Below the pieces are notes generated by a model. It was not told the origin of the DNA and did no database searches. It was given only the letters and a program-made list of their open reading frames with translations. Shown here piece by piece: positions 1 through 8,328 of a stretch of 41,976 bases of DNA. This DNA comes from Alphaproteobacteria bacterium. Its GTDB lineage: Bacteria > Pseudomonadota > Alphaproteobacteria > UBA9219. Position 1 is the first letter of the stretch, and the number at the start of each line of letters is the position of its first letter. Made by a program: the position numbers and the translations under genes. The DNA lies in assembly GCA_031291435.1 (NCBI GenBank), contig JARLJC010000232.1, forward strand, positions 1 to 41,976, given 5' to 3'.

Positions 1-1530
1 GAAAAAGCCCTCGACAGCCAGAATGAGCTCGCGGGCATGTCCGACCACCAGATCATGCAGTTCATCTACAAGGCGGGCTTCTCGACCCCCGCCGCCGTGA
101 CTTCGGTCTCGGGGCGCGGCGTCGGCATGGACGTGGTGCGCACCAATATCGAGAAAATCGGCGGCACCATCGATTTCAAGTCGGTTGCGGGCAAGGGATC
201 GAGCTTCTCGATCAAGATTCCGCTCACGCTCGCCATCGTTTCGGCGCTGATCGTCGAATGTGCGGGCGAACGTTTCGCCATTCCGCAAATCAGCGTGGTC
301 GAACTGGTCAAGGCCTCGCCGACCAGCGAGCACCGCGTCGAACTTATCAACGAAACGCCGGTCCTGCGCTTGCGTAACCGCCTGCTGCCGCTGGCGTCCT
401 TGCGCAAGACTCTCAAGCTCGGCGAAGAAACTATCGAAGCCAACGGCAACGCCTTTGTCGTCGTCATTCAGGTCGGCAGCGCCTCGTTCGGCGTTATTGT
501 CGACCGCGTGTTCGATACTGAAGAAATTGTGGTCAAGCCGGTGGCGCCGATTCTGCGCCATATCGATATCTTCTCGGGCAACACCATCCTCGGTGACGGC
601 AGCGTGATCATGATTCTCGATCTCAACGCCATCATCGCCCATGCCGGCAATATCGACGCCGCTTCGGCGGACGCGCAAGCCGCGATTGCCACCCATACCG
701 GACGCAGCAATACGCACCAGTCCCTGCTGGTGTTCCGGGCCGGGGACGGCGCGCAGAAAGCGGTGCCGCTGGCCCTTGTCGCCCGTCTCGAAGAAATTGA
801 ACGCGCCACCATCGAATATTCCGATGGCTCGCCGGTCGTGCAATATCGCGGCAAGCTGATGCCGCTGGTGCCGGTGACGGCGGGCGCGGCCATTGCCAAG
901 GAAGGCATGCAGCCTGTTCTGGTCTTCGCCGACAAGGACAAGCATATGGGTCTGCTGGTCGATGAAATTCTCGACATCGTCGAAGAACGGTTGCAGGTCG
1001 ATCTTAGTGGCCGCCGCGCCGGCGTGCTCGGCACATCGATCATCACCGGCAAGGCGACCGACGTTATCGACGCCGCCTATTATCTGTCGCAGGCTTTCCA
1101 GAGCTGGTTCGGCGAAGATGACGGCGCCTTCGAAGGCGATGCCTCGACGCGCCGCGTGCTGCAGGTCGAAGACAGCCCGTTCTTCCGCAATCTGCTGACG
1201 CCGCTTCTGACCGTCGCCGGTTATGAAGTGACGACGTCCGAGAATGCCGTCGACGCCCTGAAATTGCAGGAAGAAGGGCTGGAGTTCGACGCCATCATCA
1301 GCGATATCGAAATGCCCGGCATGAACGGCTTCGATTTCGTGGCGCAATTGCGCGGCGGCGATACCAAATGGAGCAAGCTGCCGGTCTTCGCCATGTCGTC
1401 GCACGCCACGCCGCGCGATCTCGAACGCGGGCGGCAGGTCGGCTTCACCGATTATCTCGCCAAATTCAATCGCGAAGGGTTGCTCAGCGCCCTTCACGAC
1501 ACGCTGAAACAGGGAGCGCGCCATGAGTAG
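1..1530 (+). CDS. cheA: Chemotaxis histidine kinase CheA, C-terminal part (hybrid with receiver domain)
   Basis: The 5' end lies outside the window; the reading frame is open from base 1. What remains is the end of the ATPase domain (GRGVGMDVVR, then a GKGSSF motif), a first CheW-like coupling domain (about bases 220-640), a second CheW-like domain (about 720-1010) and a C-terminal receiver domain (about 1155-1520). The receiver has a phospho-acceptor Asp at 1303-1305 in SDIEMPG and a Lys in YLAKF. CheA autophosphorylates in response to chemoreceptors and passes phosphate to CheY and CheB. The double CheW module plus receiver is an elaborated CheA; the receiver may be a phosphate sink or give intramolecular control (inference). 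The stop overlaps the cheW start by 8 bases, so the two are translationally linked. Confidence 0.95.
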   Translation, partial: EKALDSQNELAGMSDHQIMQFIYKAGFSTPAAVTSVSGRGVGMDVVRTNIEKIGGTIDFKSVAGKGSSFSIKIPLTLAIVSALIVECAGERFAIPQISVVELVKASPTSEHRVELINETPVLRLRNRLLPLASLRKTLKLGEETIEANGNAFVVVIQVGSASFGVIVDRVFDTEEIVVKPVAPILRHIDIFSGNTILGDGSVIMILDLNAIIAHAGNIDAASADAQAAIATHTGRSNTHQSLLVFRAGDGAQKAVPLALVARLEEIERATIEYSDGSPVVQYRGKLMPLVPVTAGAAIAKEGMQPVLVFADKDKHMGLLVDEILDIVEERLQVDLSGRRAGVLGTSIITGKATDVIDAAYYLSQAFQSWFGEDDGAFEGDASTRRVLQVEDSPFFRNLLTPLLTVAGYEVTTSENAVDALKLQEEGLEFDAIISDIEMPGMNGFDFVAQLRGGDTKWSKLPVFAMSSHATPRDLERGRQVGFTDYLAKFNREGLLSALHDTLKQGARHE

Positions 1531-2017
1531 CAATCTTCCCGCCGTCACCACCGGCACCGAGATGACCACCGAGGAGGCCACCCAGGGCATGTTCGTGACC
1601 ATGACGGTCGCTGGCCAGCTGTTCGGTATCCGCGTTCTCAAGGTGCAGGATGTTTTGGGGCCGCAGCGCATCGCCCATGTGCCGCTGGCGCCGCCCGAAG
1701 TTCTGGGCTCGCTTAATCTGCGCGGGCGCATCGTCACCGCCGTCGATGTCCGCATCCGCCTCGGCCTGCCGCCGCGCGCCGAAGGCGAAAGAGGCATGAG
1801 CGTGGTGGTCGAGCATGAAAACGAGCTTTATAGCCTCGTGGTCGATAAGGTCGGCGAGGTGATGAGTCTTCCCGCTTCTTCCTACGAACGCAACCCTTCG
1901 ACGCTCGATCCGCGCTGGCAGGGCGTTTCCGACGGCATCTATCGCCTCGACGGCACTTTGCTGATCGTGCTCGACGTCGCGCGGTTCCTCTGCTTCGACC
2001 AAGCCCGCGCCGCCTGA
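1523..2017 (+). CDS. cheW: Chemotaxis coupling protein CheW
   Basis: A 164-residue protein made almost entirely of one CheW domain. It has the conserved stretch LGSLNLRGRIVTAVDVR in the middle and a later VVDKVGEVM segment. CheW is a cytoplasmic adaptor that connects chemoreceptor tips to the CheA P5 domain. The start is set by the 8-base overlap with the cheA stop and by GGAGCG a few bases upstream. The N-terminal 20 residues, rich in Thr and Glu, precede the fold and are probably flexible. It is the second gene of the cheAWYBR operon, 21 bases ahead of cheY. Confidence 0.95.
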   Translation: MSSNLPAVTTGTEMTTEEATQGMFVTMTVAGQLFGIRVLKVQDVLGPQRIAHVPLAPPEVLGSLNLRGRIVTAVDVRIRLGLPPRAEGERGMSVVVEHENELYSLVVDKVGEVMSLPASSYERNPSTLDPRWQGVSDGIYRLDGTLLIVLDVARFLCFDQARAA

Positions 2018-2038
2018 TTCCAACTAAAGAGCCAGAAA

Positions 2039-2410
2039 ATGAAAACGTGCCTCATCGTCGACGACAGCCGGGTCATTCGCAAGGTCGCGCGACAGATCTT
2101 CGAATCGATGGGCTACAGCTGCGACGAGGCCGAGAACGGCCAGATCGCGCTCGATGCCTGCAAGGTCAAAATGCCGGATTTCGTCCTGCTCGACTGGAAT
2201 ATGCCGGTCATGGACGGGCTGCAATATGTGCAGGCGCTGCGCCAGTTGCCAGGCGGCGACAAGCCCGTCGTCGTGTTCTGCACCACCGAAAATGACCTTG
2301 CGCATATTCAACAGGCGCTGGTGGCGGGCGCCAACGAATATATTATGAAGCCGTTTGACGCGGACATCATCCGCGGCAAATTAGAGCAACTAGGATTAAT
2401 CGCAGCTTAA
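2039..2410 (+). CDS. cheY: Chemotaxis response regulator CheY
   Basis: A stand-alone receiver domain of 123 residues, the usual CheY length. The acidic pocket is D8-D9, the phospho-acceptor is D52 (LLDWNMP), the switch Thr is in CTTEND at 81-86, and the conserved Lys is K104 in MKPF. Phospho-CheY diffuses from CheA to the flagellar motor switch and changes rotation. It has no output domain. It lies 21 bases after cheW and 23 before cheB in a single transcription unit, so it is very likely the cognate target of the CheA encoded upstream. Confidence 0.95.
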   Translation: MKTCLIVDDSRVIRKVARQIFESMGYSCDEAENGQIALDACKVKMPDFVLLDWNMPVMDGLQYVQALRQLPGGDKPVVVFCTTENDLAHIQQALVAGANEYIMKPFDADIIRGKLEQLGLIAA

Positions 2411-2433
2411 GGGGTTAGTCCCCGGGGAAATCC

Positions 2434-3579
2434 ATGTCCGTCGTTCCTCCATCGCCTCTCAAGAATCCGGCGGCCGCACCTGCCGTTCGCGTCATGGTGG
2501 TCGACGACTCCGCGGTCATTCGCGGCCTGATTACCCGCGCGCTGGAGACCGATCCCGGCATTCATGTCGTGACCAGCGCCAATAATGGCGAGCGCGCCAT
2601 CGACCTTTTGCGCACCACGCCCGTCGATGTCGTGATCCTCGATATTGAAATGCCGGTCATGGACGGCATCACCGCCATTCCGAAACTCAAGGAAATCGAT
2701 CCCGGCGTGCAGATCGTCATGGCCTCGACGCTGACGCAGAAGAACGCCGAAATCAGCCTTAAGGCGCTGGCGCTCGGCGCCACCGATTACATTCCCAAGC
2801 CGTCCTCGCGCGAAATCGCGGGCGCCGACGAGTTTCAGCACGACCTTATCGAGAAGGTCAAAACTTTCGGCGCCATGGCGCGCCGCAAAGGCGTGCGGCA
2901 GGTTGCGCCCGGCGCGCAGGGCGCCATCGTGCGGTTGCCGCCGCCGCCGCCGGCGCCCGAGAAAAAACCGGTTGTTCTGCGTCCCATGCCCACCGGCAAG
3001 GCCGCCATCATCGCCATCGGCTCTTCCACCGGCGGCCCGCAGGCTTTGTTCGATGTCGTCAAGGCGATGGGCCCCGATCTGCCGCAGCCGATCGTCATCA
3101 CCCAGCATATGCCGCCCGCTTTCACCACCATCCTCGCCGACCACATCACCAAACAATGCGGCGTCGCCTGCGCCGAAGCGGTGGAAGGCGAGGTCCTGAA
3201 GTCCGGCCATTATTACGTCGCCCCCGGCGATTTTCATATGCTGATCGCCAAAAAATCCGAAGGCCCCACCGTGCATCTGACCAAGGACCCGCCCGAGAAT
3301 TTCTGCCGCCCGGCGGTCGATCCGATGCTGCGGTCGCTGGTTGAAACTTACGGCGGCCACATATTTGTCGCCATCCTTACCGGCATGGGCGCGGACGGAT
3401 GCAAGGGCAGCGACGCGGTTGTGCAGGCCGGCGGCGCCGTGATCGCGCAGGACGAAGCCACCAGCATCGTCTGGGGCATGCCCGGCGCGGTGGCGAATGC
3501 CGGGTTGTGTTCGGCGGTATTGCCGCTCTCCGAAATAGGCGCTTCGGTGCGCCAATATGCGATGCGGGGCAGGGTATGA
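2434..3579 (+). CDS. cheB: Protein-glutamate methylesterase/deamidase CheB
   Basis: This 381-residue protein has an N-terminal receiver domain (about 18-135; D24-D25, phospho-acceptor D70) and a proline-rich linker (about 160-185). A C-terminal methylesterase follows with catalytic S198 in IGSSTGGP, H225 in TQHMPPAFT and D321 in TGMGADGCKG. CheB removes methyl groups from chemoreceptor glutamates, and its activity rises when CheA phosphorylates the receiver. Its opposing enzyme CheR is encoded by the next gene, whose ATG overlaps the cheB stop by 4 bases. A preceding GGGGAAATCC gives only a modest ribosome-binding site, so it may depend on coupling to upstream genes. Confidence 0.96.
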   Translation: MSVVPPSPLKNPAAAPAVRVMVVDDSAVIRGLITRALETDPGIHVVTSANNGERAIDLLRTTPVDVVILDIEMPVMDGITAIPKLKEIDPGVQIVMASTLTQKNAEISLKALALGATDYIPKPSSREIAGADEFQHDLIEKVKTFGAMARRKGVRQVAPGAQGAIVRLPPPPPAPEKKPVVLRPMPTGKAAIIAIGSSTGGPQALFDVVKAMGPDLPQPIVITQHMPPAFTTILADHITKQCGVACAEAVEGEVLKSGHYYVAPGDFHMLIAKKSEGPTVHLTKDPPENFCRPAVDPMLRSLVETYGGHIFVAILTGMGADGCKGSDAVVQAGGAVIAQDEATSIVWGMPGAVANAGLCSAVLPLSEIGASVRQYAMRGRV

Positions 3580-4484
3580 AACCGGAAGATTTCGAACTCT
3601 TCTCGTCTCTCGTGCGGCAGCGCTCCGGTCTCGTTCTGACCGCCGAGAAGGCCTATCTGCTCGAATCGCGTTTGTTTCCCGTGGCGCGCAAGCACAACCT
3701 CAAATCGCTCGAAGACATGGCGCAGGTGCTGCGCACCAAGCGCGAAGAAGCGCTGATGTCCGACATCACCGAGGCGATGACGACCAACGAATCCTTCTTC
3801 TTCCGCGACACCAAGCCCTTCACCTTGTTCCAGACCGTCATCCTGCCGAATTTGCTGACCGCGCGGGCGGGAAAAAAACAGCTGCGCATCTGGTCGGCGG
3901 CGGCGTCGAGCGGGCAGGAGGCGTACTCCATCGCCATGATCTGCGCCGAGGAAGCCGCCAAGCTCAGGGACTGGAAAATCGATATCATCGGCACCGATCT
4001 GTCGCGTGAAATGGTCACCCGCGCCAAGGCCGGGAATTACACGCAGTTCGAAGTGCAACGCGGATTGCCGGTCACCTATCTCGTCAAATATTTCCAGCAG
4101 ATCGCCGGCGGCAAATGGCAGATCAAGGACAATATCCGCCAGATGGTGCAGTTCCGCGAAGGCAATCTGCTCACCGATTTCGGGTTGGCCGGAACTTTCG
4201 ATGTCGTGTTCTGCCGCAACGTTCTGATCTATTTCGATCTCCCGACCAAGACCAAGGTGCTGAACGCCATCGCCGGGATCATGCCGCCCGACGGCTATCT
4301 GCTGATGGGCGGGGCCGAAACCGTGCTCGGCGTTTCCGATCGCTTCAAGGCCATCACCGGCCAGCACGGGCTTTATGTGCCGACGGCTTCGACCGTGACG
4401 GTGCCCGCAGCGGCGCCGGTAGCGGCGCCGGTAGCGGCGCCAGCACCATCACCAGCACCAGCATCAGTAGCCGCAGCGCGCTAG
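3576..4484 (+). CDS. cheR: Chemoreceptor methyltransferase CheR
   Basis: A 302-residue SAM-dependent methyltransferase that methylates chemoreceptor glutamates. It starts with an all-helical CheR N-domain and the motif TNESFFFRD. The methyltransferase fold follows, with WSAAASSGQEAYSIAM (SAM-binding loop), an IIGTDLS motif and the FCRNVLIYFD segment. The start is the ATG that overlaps the cheB stop (ATGA); the longer open frame upstream overlaps cheB and is discarded. The last 30 residues are an Ala/Pro/Val low-complexity tail encoded by short tandem repeats, absent from the core family fold. It is the last gene of the chemotaxis operon and faces the convergent mlaC-like gene. Confidence 0.96.
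   Translation: MKPEDFELFSSLVRQRSGLVLTAEKAYLLESRLFPVARKHNLKSLEDMAQVLRTKREEALMSDITEAMTTNESFFFRDTKPFTLFQTVILPNLLTARAGKKQLRIWSAAASSGQEAYSIAMICAEEAAKLRDWKIDIIGTDLSREMVTRAKAGNYTQFEVQRGLPVTYLVKYFQQIAGGKWQIKDNIRQMVQFREGNLLTDFGLAGTFDVVFCRNVLIYFDLPTKTKVLNAIAGIMPPDGYLLMGGAETVLGVSDRFKAITGQHGLYVPTASTVTVPAAAPVAAPVAAPAPSPAPASVAAAR
4410..4467 (+). repeat. 12-bp tandem repeats in the cheR 3' end
   Basis: Two exact copies of GCGGCGCCGGTA (4410-4421 and 4422-4433) and a third diverged copy are followed by CCAGCA-type hexamers. They encode the AAPV-rich tail of CheR. Such short in-frame repeats can change copy number by slippage without breaking the frame. Confidence 0.8.
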
Positions 4485-4519
4485 GACGTTCCGCGATCAG
4501 ACGGAATCACCCCGGAATT

Positions 4520-5200
4520 TCAGCTATGCGCCGAGGCGCTGGGCTTCGGCGCGTTGAGCTCGTCGCGCATCTGCTTCAGGAGGCCGTCGATCTGGCCGCC
4601 GTCGCGCTGAATGATGGCGGCATATTCCTGGCGCTGGGTGACGCTCAGGCTGACGCCTTCCACCACCACATCGATGACGCCCATCTTGCCGTCTTTGGTG
4701 CGCACGCGCCAGTCGATCTCGGTCGGCGGCGAGCCGTCGGGATGGGTGATGTCGCTGATGACCGTGGTGTCCATTTCCGATTCGGGGCGCGATCCCACCA
4801 CCTTGAAACCTTCGCCGGTATAAAGCGTCATGCGGTCGCCGTAATTCTTGATGATGAGAGCCTGGAACAGATCCATATATTCGGTCTGCTGCGCGGGGGT
4901 GGCGCTGTTCCAGCTGCGGCCGATGACGAAGCGTCCGATGGTCTTAAGATCGAACGAGTCGCTGAGGATTTTGCGGAAAGTCTCATCGCGTTGCGCCGTG
5001 CTGATCTTCTTGTCGGCGATCACGGCGATGGCGCGGTCGCCCAGCGTCTGGATGAATTTGCCGTCGGGTGTATTGGTAGCGGCGTCGGCAGCCGCTGCGG
5101 CTGGCGCGGAATCGGCGGCGCAGGCGGGCAGGGCGTGGGTGCTCAGGGCAAGGACGGCAAAGGAAATCGCAGCCAATAAGGGGCGCGGCAAACGAAGCAT
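4520..5200 (-). CDS. mlaC: MlaC/Ttg2D-family periplasmic phospholipid-binding protein
   Basis: A 226-residue exported protein. The ATG at 5200 is chosen because it follows AGGAG at a suitable distance and begins a clear signal peptide (MLRLPRPLL, a hydrophobic core, then ALPACA); the longer upstream frame adds non-signal-like residues. The mature part has the MlaC pattern: FRKILSDSFDLKTIGRFVIG, then a YMDLFQALIIKNYGDRM helix and a DWRVRTKDGKMGVIDVVVEG strand region. MlaC-family proteins carry phospholipids between the outer-membrane lipoprotein complex and an inner-membrane ABC transporter. None of the other mla genes is next to it here. The tail is Ser/Ala-rich. It is convergent with cheR. 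Confidence 0.85.
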   Translation of the reverse strand: MLRLPRPLLAAISFAVLALSTHALPACAADSAPAAAAADAATNTPDGKFIQTLGDRAIAVIADKKISTAQRDETFRKILSDSFDLKTIGRFVIGRSWNSATPAQQTEYMDLFQALIIKNYGDRMTLYTGEGFKVVGSRPESEMDTTVISDITHPDGSPPTEIDWRVRTKDGKMGVIDVVVEGVSLSVTQRQEYAAIIQRDGGQIDGLLKQMRDELNAPKPSASAHS

Positions 5201-5496
5201 GGAGCAACTCCTGACAATAGAGGATTGGGGGATGGGGAAGAAACGCGAGGCGGGATTATATACCTGAAACAGGTCTTGGAAACAAAGTTTTATCCGCCTT
5301 GCGGCGCGCCGCACCGAATCACCCGCGCCGGATTCGCAACGCGCCGGGACACGCTGTGGCTTTTAGGCGATAGCAACCGAAAGAGAGAAAATACATACTA
5401 AAATCCCATTGACGCCAATAATTTGCCATGCTCTTTTGCTTACCTATCTCTAACGGCCCATTCGGGCCGGAAAAACTCCATGGAAAGGATCTCACT

Positions 5497-5715
5497 ATGC
5501 GTTCGATGAAACTTTTGGTTGCCGCGGCTTTGGTCGCCGCTTTGGTCGCTGGTCCCGTGTTCGCTCAGGACGCGATGGCTCCGGCTGCCGACGCCACCGC
5601 CGCCGCTCCCGCTCCGGAAGCCACTCCTGCCAAGCCCGCCAAGGCTTCGCACAAGAAGCACACCGGCAAGCACCACCACCACAAGAAGGCCGCTGCCGCT
5701 CCTGCCGCGCAGTAA
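5497..5715 (+). CDS. Small secreted Ala/Pro/His/Lys-rich protein
   Basis: A 72-residue product with ATG at 5497 after AAGGA. Residues 1-23 form a signal peptide ending in AGPVFAQ. The mature part is Ala/Pro-rich and then very basic, with clustered histidines (THHK-like, GKHHHHKK). No enzyme motif is visible. The composition resembles small periplasmic basic proteins such as acid-shock or metal-binding peptides, but this is by composition only. It is monocistronic: a strong intrinsic terminator follows, and upstream lies a region of about 300 bases shared with the divergent mlaC-like gene. In that region I see a short CGGCCC/GGGCCG hairpin near 5453-5470 and no clear promoter. Confidence 0.75.
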   Translation: MRSMKLLVAAALVAALVAGPVFAQDAMAPAADATAAAPAPEATPAKPAKASHKKHTGKHHHHKKAAAAPAAQ

Positions 5716-5737
5716 GCCTTTTTAGTTAAGACTGCGG

Positions 5738-5783
5738 AAAACCGCTGCGTTTGGGACGTCCACGCAGCGGTTTTCTATTTTTT
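5738..5783 (+). terminator. Intrinsic terminator after the small His-rich gene
   Basis: The 12-bp stem AAAACCGCTGCG / CGCAGCGGTTTT (5738-5749 with 5763-5774) is followed by a T-rich run. It separates the small gene from efp. Confidence 0.85.
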
Positions 5784-5886
5784 GCGCCTGAAAATCGGGT
5801 CTTTTCCGCGCAAACATTGACAAAGCGGCCAAAAACACCCAAAACCACGCCGCGTTACCTGTCATTCGGAAGAAGCGAGATTAAGC

Positions 5887-6453
5887 ATGCAAGTTGATGC
5901 CAATACCCTCCGCAAAGGCCATGTCATCGATTACAACAATAAGTTGTGGGCGGTGATCAAAAGCGAAATCATGATTCCCGGCAAGGGCAACGCCGTGATT
6001 CAGGTCGAAATGCGCGACGTGCGTACCGGAATCAAAAACAACGTGCGTTTCCGCACCCAGGAAACCATCGAGCGCGTGCAGTTGCAGGAACATCAGATGC
6101 AATTCCTGTTCGCCACCGGCGACGATTACACCTTTATGGATCAGGAAACGTTCGAACAGCTCTCGATCCCCAAGGACATCATCGGCGATCCGGTCGTGTT
6201 CCTGATGGAAAGCATGATCTGCAAAGTCATGACCTACGAAGGCGTGGCGCTCTCGGTCGAACTGCCGGGCAGCGTGACCCTCGAATTGGTCGAAGCCGAT
6301 CCGGTCGTCAAAGGCCAGACGGCGTCCTCGTCCTACAAACCCGCCAAGCTTTCGAACGGCGTGCGTATTCTGGTGCCGCCTTTTATCGAAGCCGGCACGC
6401 GCGTTGTGGTGAACACGACCGATGGTTCCTACGTCGAACGCGCGAGAGATTGA
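5887..6453 (+). CDS. efp: Translation elongation factor P
   Basis: 188 residues, the normal EF-P length, with the three beta-barrel domains recognisable. The KOW-like N domain holds the loop PGKGNA with K33 at the tip, the residue that EpmA-type enzymes modify in related EF-Ps. The OB domain has FMDQETFEQ, and the C-terminal domain has the FIEAGTRVVVNTTDGSYVERA signature. EF-P enters the ribosomal E site and relieves stalling at polyproline; several proteins in this window (CheB, PBP1A, the DnaA-like protein) carry proline runs. The start follows a weak GCGAG site. It is separated from the next gene by a 108-base purine/pyrimidine-biased spacer. Confidence 0.96.
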   Translation: MQVDANTLRKGHVIDYNNKLWAVIKSEIMIPGKGNAVIQVEMRDVRTGIKNNVRFRTQETIERVQLQEHQMQFLFATGDDYTFMDQETFEQLSIPKDIIGDPVVFLMESMICKVMTYEGVALSVELPGSVTLELVEADPVVKGQTASSSYKPAKLSNGVRILVPPFIEAGTRVVVNTTDGSYVERARD

Positions 6454-6465
6454 GAAGCGAGGGAC

Positions 6466-6558
6466 AAGTAGGGGAAGAAGAGGGGATAGAATAGGGAAGC
6501 AAGAACTTTATCCCCCCGATTTTCCCTTTTTTCTCTCTAACCCCTAACCCCCTATCTT
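6466..6558. repeat. Purine-rich/pyrimidine-rich intergenic segment with inverted repeat
   Basis: The efp-suhB gap is a G/A-rich half (from AAGTAGGGGAAG) followed by a C/T-rich half. It contains GGGGATA...TATCCCC, a 7-bp stem with a 21-base loop, and then T-rich sequence. It may terminate efp. It resembles the segment at 36225-36345 in composition and in its AAGTAGGGG/AAGTAAGGG lead-in. Confidence 0.5.
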
Positions 6559-6561
6559 AAA

Positions 6562-7362
6562 ATGGCCGCCAAATCCCCGTTGATGAATGTGATGTTCAAG
6601 GCCGCCGACAAAGCGGCCAAGGGACTGGTGCGCGATTTCGGCGAAGTCGAAAATCTCCAGGTCTCGCGCAAAGGCCCGGGCGATTTCGTCAGCACCGCCG
6701 ATCTTAACGCGCAGAAGGCCATCCGTGAGGAACTGACGAGGGCGCGGCCAGATTTCGGCTTCCTGATGGAAGAGAAAGACAACGCCGCCGATACTTCATC
6801 CAAACCCGAACGCTGGATTGTCGATCCGCTCGACGGCACCAGCAATTTCCTGCACGGCCTCGGCCATTGGGCGATCTCGATTGCCGCCGAACGTCAGGGC
6901 GAAATTATCGCCGGGCTGATTTTCGACCCCATCAAAAACGAAAGTTTCTGGGCCGAAAAAGGCATGGGCGCGTGGAGCGCCAACAAGCGCCTGCGCGTTT
7001 CGGGACGGCGCGATTTTTCCGAATGCTTGATCGCCACCGGCATTCCCTTTAAGGGCGTGATGGACAAACGGCCCCATTTTTCGGCCCAGCTTAACGCCGT
7101 CATGCCGCAGGTGGCCGGCATCCGCCGCTTCGGCGCCGCGGCGCTCGACCTCGCTTATGTCGCCGCCGGACGTTATGACGGCTTCTGGGAAACTGGCCTC
7201 CATCCGTGGGATTGCGCGGCGGGCCTGTTGATCGTCAAGGAAGCGGGCGGCTTCATTTCCCCGATTACGCCGAAGCAGGACGCGATGCAAAGTGGGGCGC
7301 TCGTCGCCTCCAACGCCGAAATCCACGACGCCTTGGTTAAAACCATCCGCGACGCGAAGTAA
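6562..7362 (+). CDS. suhB: Inositol-monophosphatase family phosphatase (SuhB-like)
   Basis: A 266-residue Mg-dependent phosphatase. Metal ligands of the family are visible: E70 (FLMEE), D88/D91 in the motif VDPLDGTSNFLHG, and D217 in HPWDCAAG. The family hydrolyses inositol monophosphate and related small phosphates; in bacteria SuhB also acts in rRNA antitermination, and paralogues serve histidine (HisN) or sulfur metabolism, so the exact substrate is not certain. The start at 6562 keeps the N-terminal SPLMNVMFKAADKA segment typical of the family, although no clear ribosome-binding site precedes it. It appears monocistronic. Confidence 0.88.
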   Translation: MAAKSPLMNVMFKAADKAAKGLVRDFGEVENLQVSRKGPGDFVSTADLNAQKAIREELTRARPDFGFLMEEKDNAADTSSKPERWIVDPLDGTSNFLHGLGHWAISIAAERQGEIIAGLIFDPIKNESFWAEKGMGAWSANKRLRVSGRRDFSECLIATGIPFKGVMDKRPHFSAQLNAVMPQVAGIRRFGAAALDLAYVAAGRYDGFWETGLHPWDCAAGLLIVKEAGGFISPITPKQDAMQSGALVASNAEIHDALVKTIRDAK

Positions 7363-7520
7363 TTACGCCAGATTTTAAGGGTCCATAGGAGCGCCGCCAA
7401 GCGGCCCCCTGTACCTGCCTGCAATTTAAGCGTGTATTCGCAGCGCGGCAATAAATGCCTCTTGCCAGAATCGTGAAAATCAAAATACGATGGAAGATAC
7501 ATAAGGAATGGCACATTCAT

Positions 7521-8321
7521 ATGAATCAACATTTTTCCGCAGCCGCCGATCATGTTGCACGGCGTTTGTGGCAGGGACAAATCGTCTCCTACCGGGATCC
7601 TGAAAGTGGCGAAGTCGGCCTTGGCGCAGTACTTACGAGCGACGAACAAACGAGATCGCATCAAGGGTCGTCGTTAGATAGCCAGCGCGTTACAATCTGC
7701 CCGATCACCCGCAATGCCAACAGCAAATGGAGCATTCGGACAGGGGCGGGCAATATGCGCGCGGACATGATTCATACCATTGGAACCTCGCTCTGGCAGG
7801 TTCAGCCTGCCGAGGGAATGACGGGACTGCGCGAAGCGGACATCGAGAAAATCATCGGACATTTTTCAGAGCTGACTTATCCGACCCGGGAAAACATGAA
7901 TTCCTGGGAACGTCGCGAGACCAATTTTACATACGGCGCTTTGAACTGGAGCCGTCGCGCTTTTGTCGAACGCCGGGATGTCAAGCGGGGGAGTTACCTG
8001 TCGCTCGTAAGCGAACCGACACCGGAAGGTTTCTTTATCAGCATACGCACGACGACCCAGAAACATCAAAATGATCCGCATTTTATTTGTGCCGATAAAG
8101 TTATGCAGCGCGAAGTATTATTCAACTGCAGCGATGTATATCTCATCCACCGTTCGCAATTCACCGATCTGGAAGGGTGGGCGCATCGCTATGTGCTGCC
8201 GGCCATAGCCATGACGGCGCTTTCAACGTTCGATGATGATGTTTATCATGCTTTTGACGCATGTCCCCCGGCCACGGGTGTGAAGGGCAGAGCCGCCACA
8301 CAGACGCCGCGGCCTCATTAA
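7521..8321 (+). CDS. Hypothetical protein, unrecognised family
   Basis: 266 residues from the ATG at 7521, which has AAGGAA about 12 bases upstream; the frame is open from 7455, so a longer form is possible. The protein looks soluble and cytoplasmic: no signal peptide and no convincing membrane span. Landmarks are an N-terminal AADHVARRLWQGQ helix, TICPITRNANSKW, a central TYPTRENMNSWERRETNF segment and a C-terminal VLPAIAMTALSTFDDDVYHAF helix. I do not recognise a fold. The stop codon lies within the A run that is the T tract of the convergent rnpB gene, so the two 3' ends abut. Confidence 0.6.
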   Translation: MNQHFSAAADHVARRLWQGQIVSYRDPESGEVGLGAVLTSDEQTRSHQGSSLDSQRVTICPITRNANSKWSIRTGAGNMRADMIHTIGTSLWQVQPAEGMTGLREADIEKIIGHFSELTYPTRENMNSWERRETNFTYGALNWSRRAFVERRDVKRGSYLSLVSEPTPEGFFISIRTTTQKHQNDPHFICADKVMQREVLFNCSDVYLIHRSQFTDLEGWAHRYVLPAIAMTALSTFDDDVYHAFDACPPATGVKGRAATQTPRPH

Positions 8322-8328
8322 AAAAAAT

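Noticed and set aside
4486-4519. Possible bidirectional terminator between cheR and the mlaC-like gene
   Set aside because: The only pairing is TTCCG/CGGAA, with no T tract in either direction; too weak to call.
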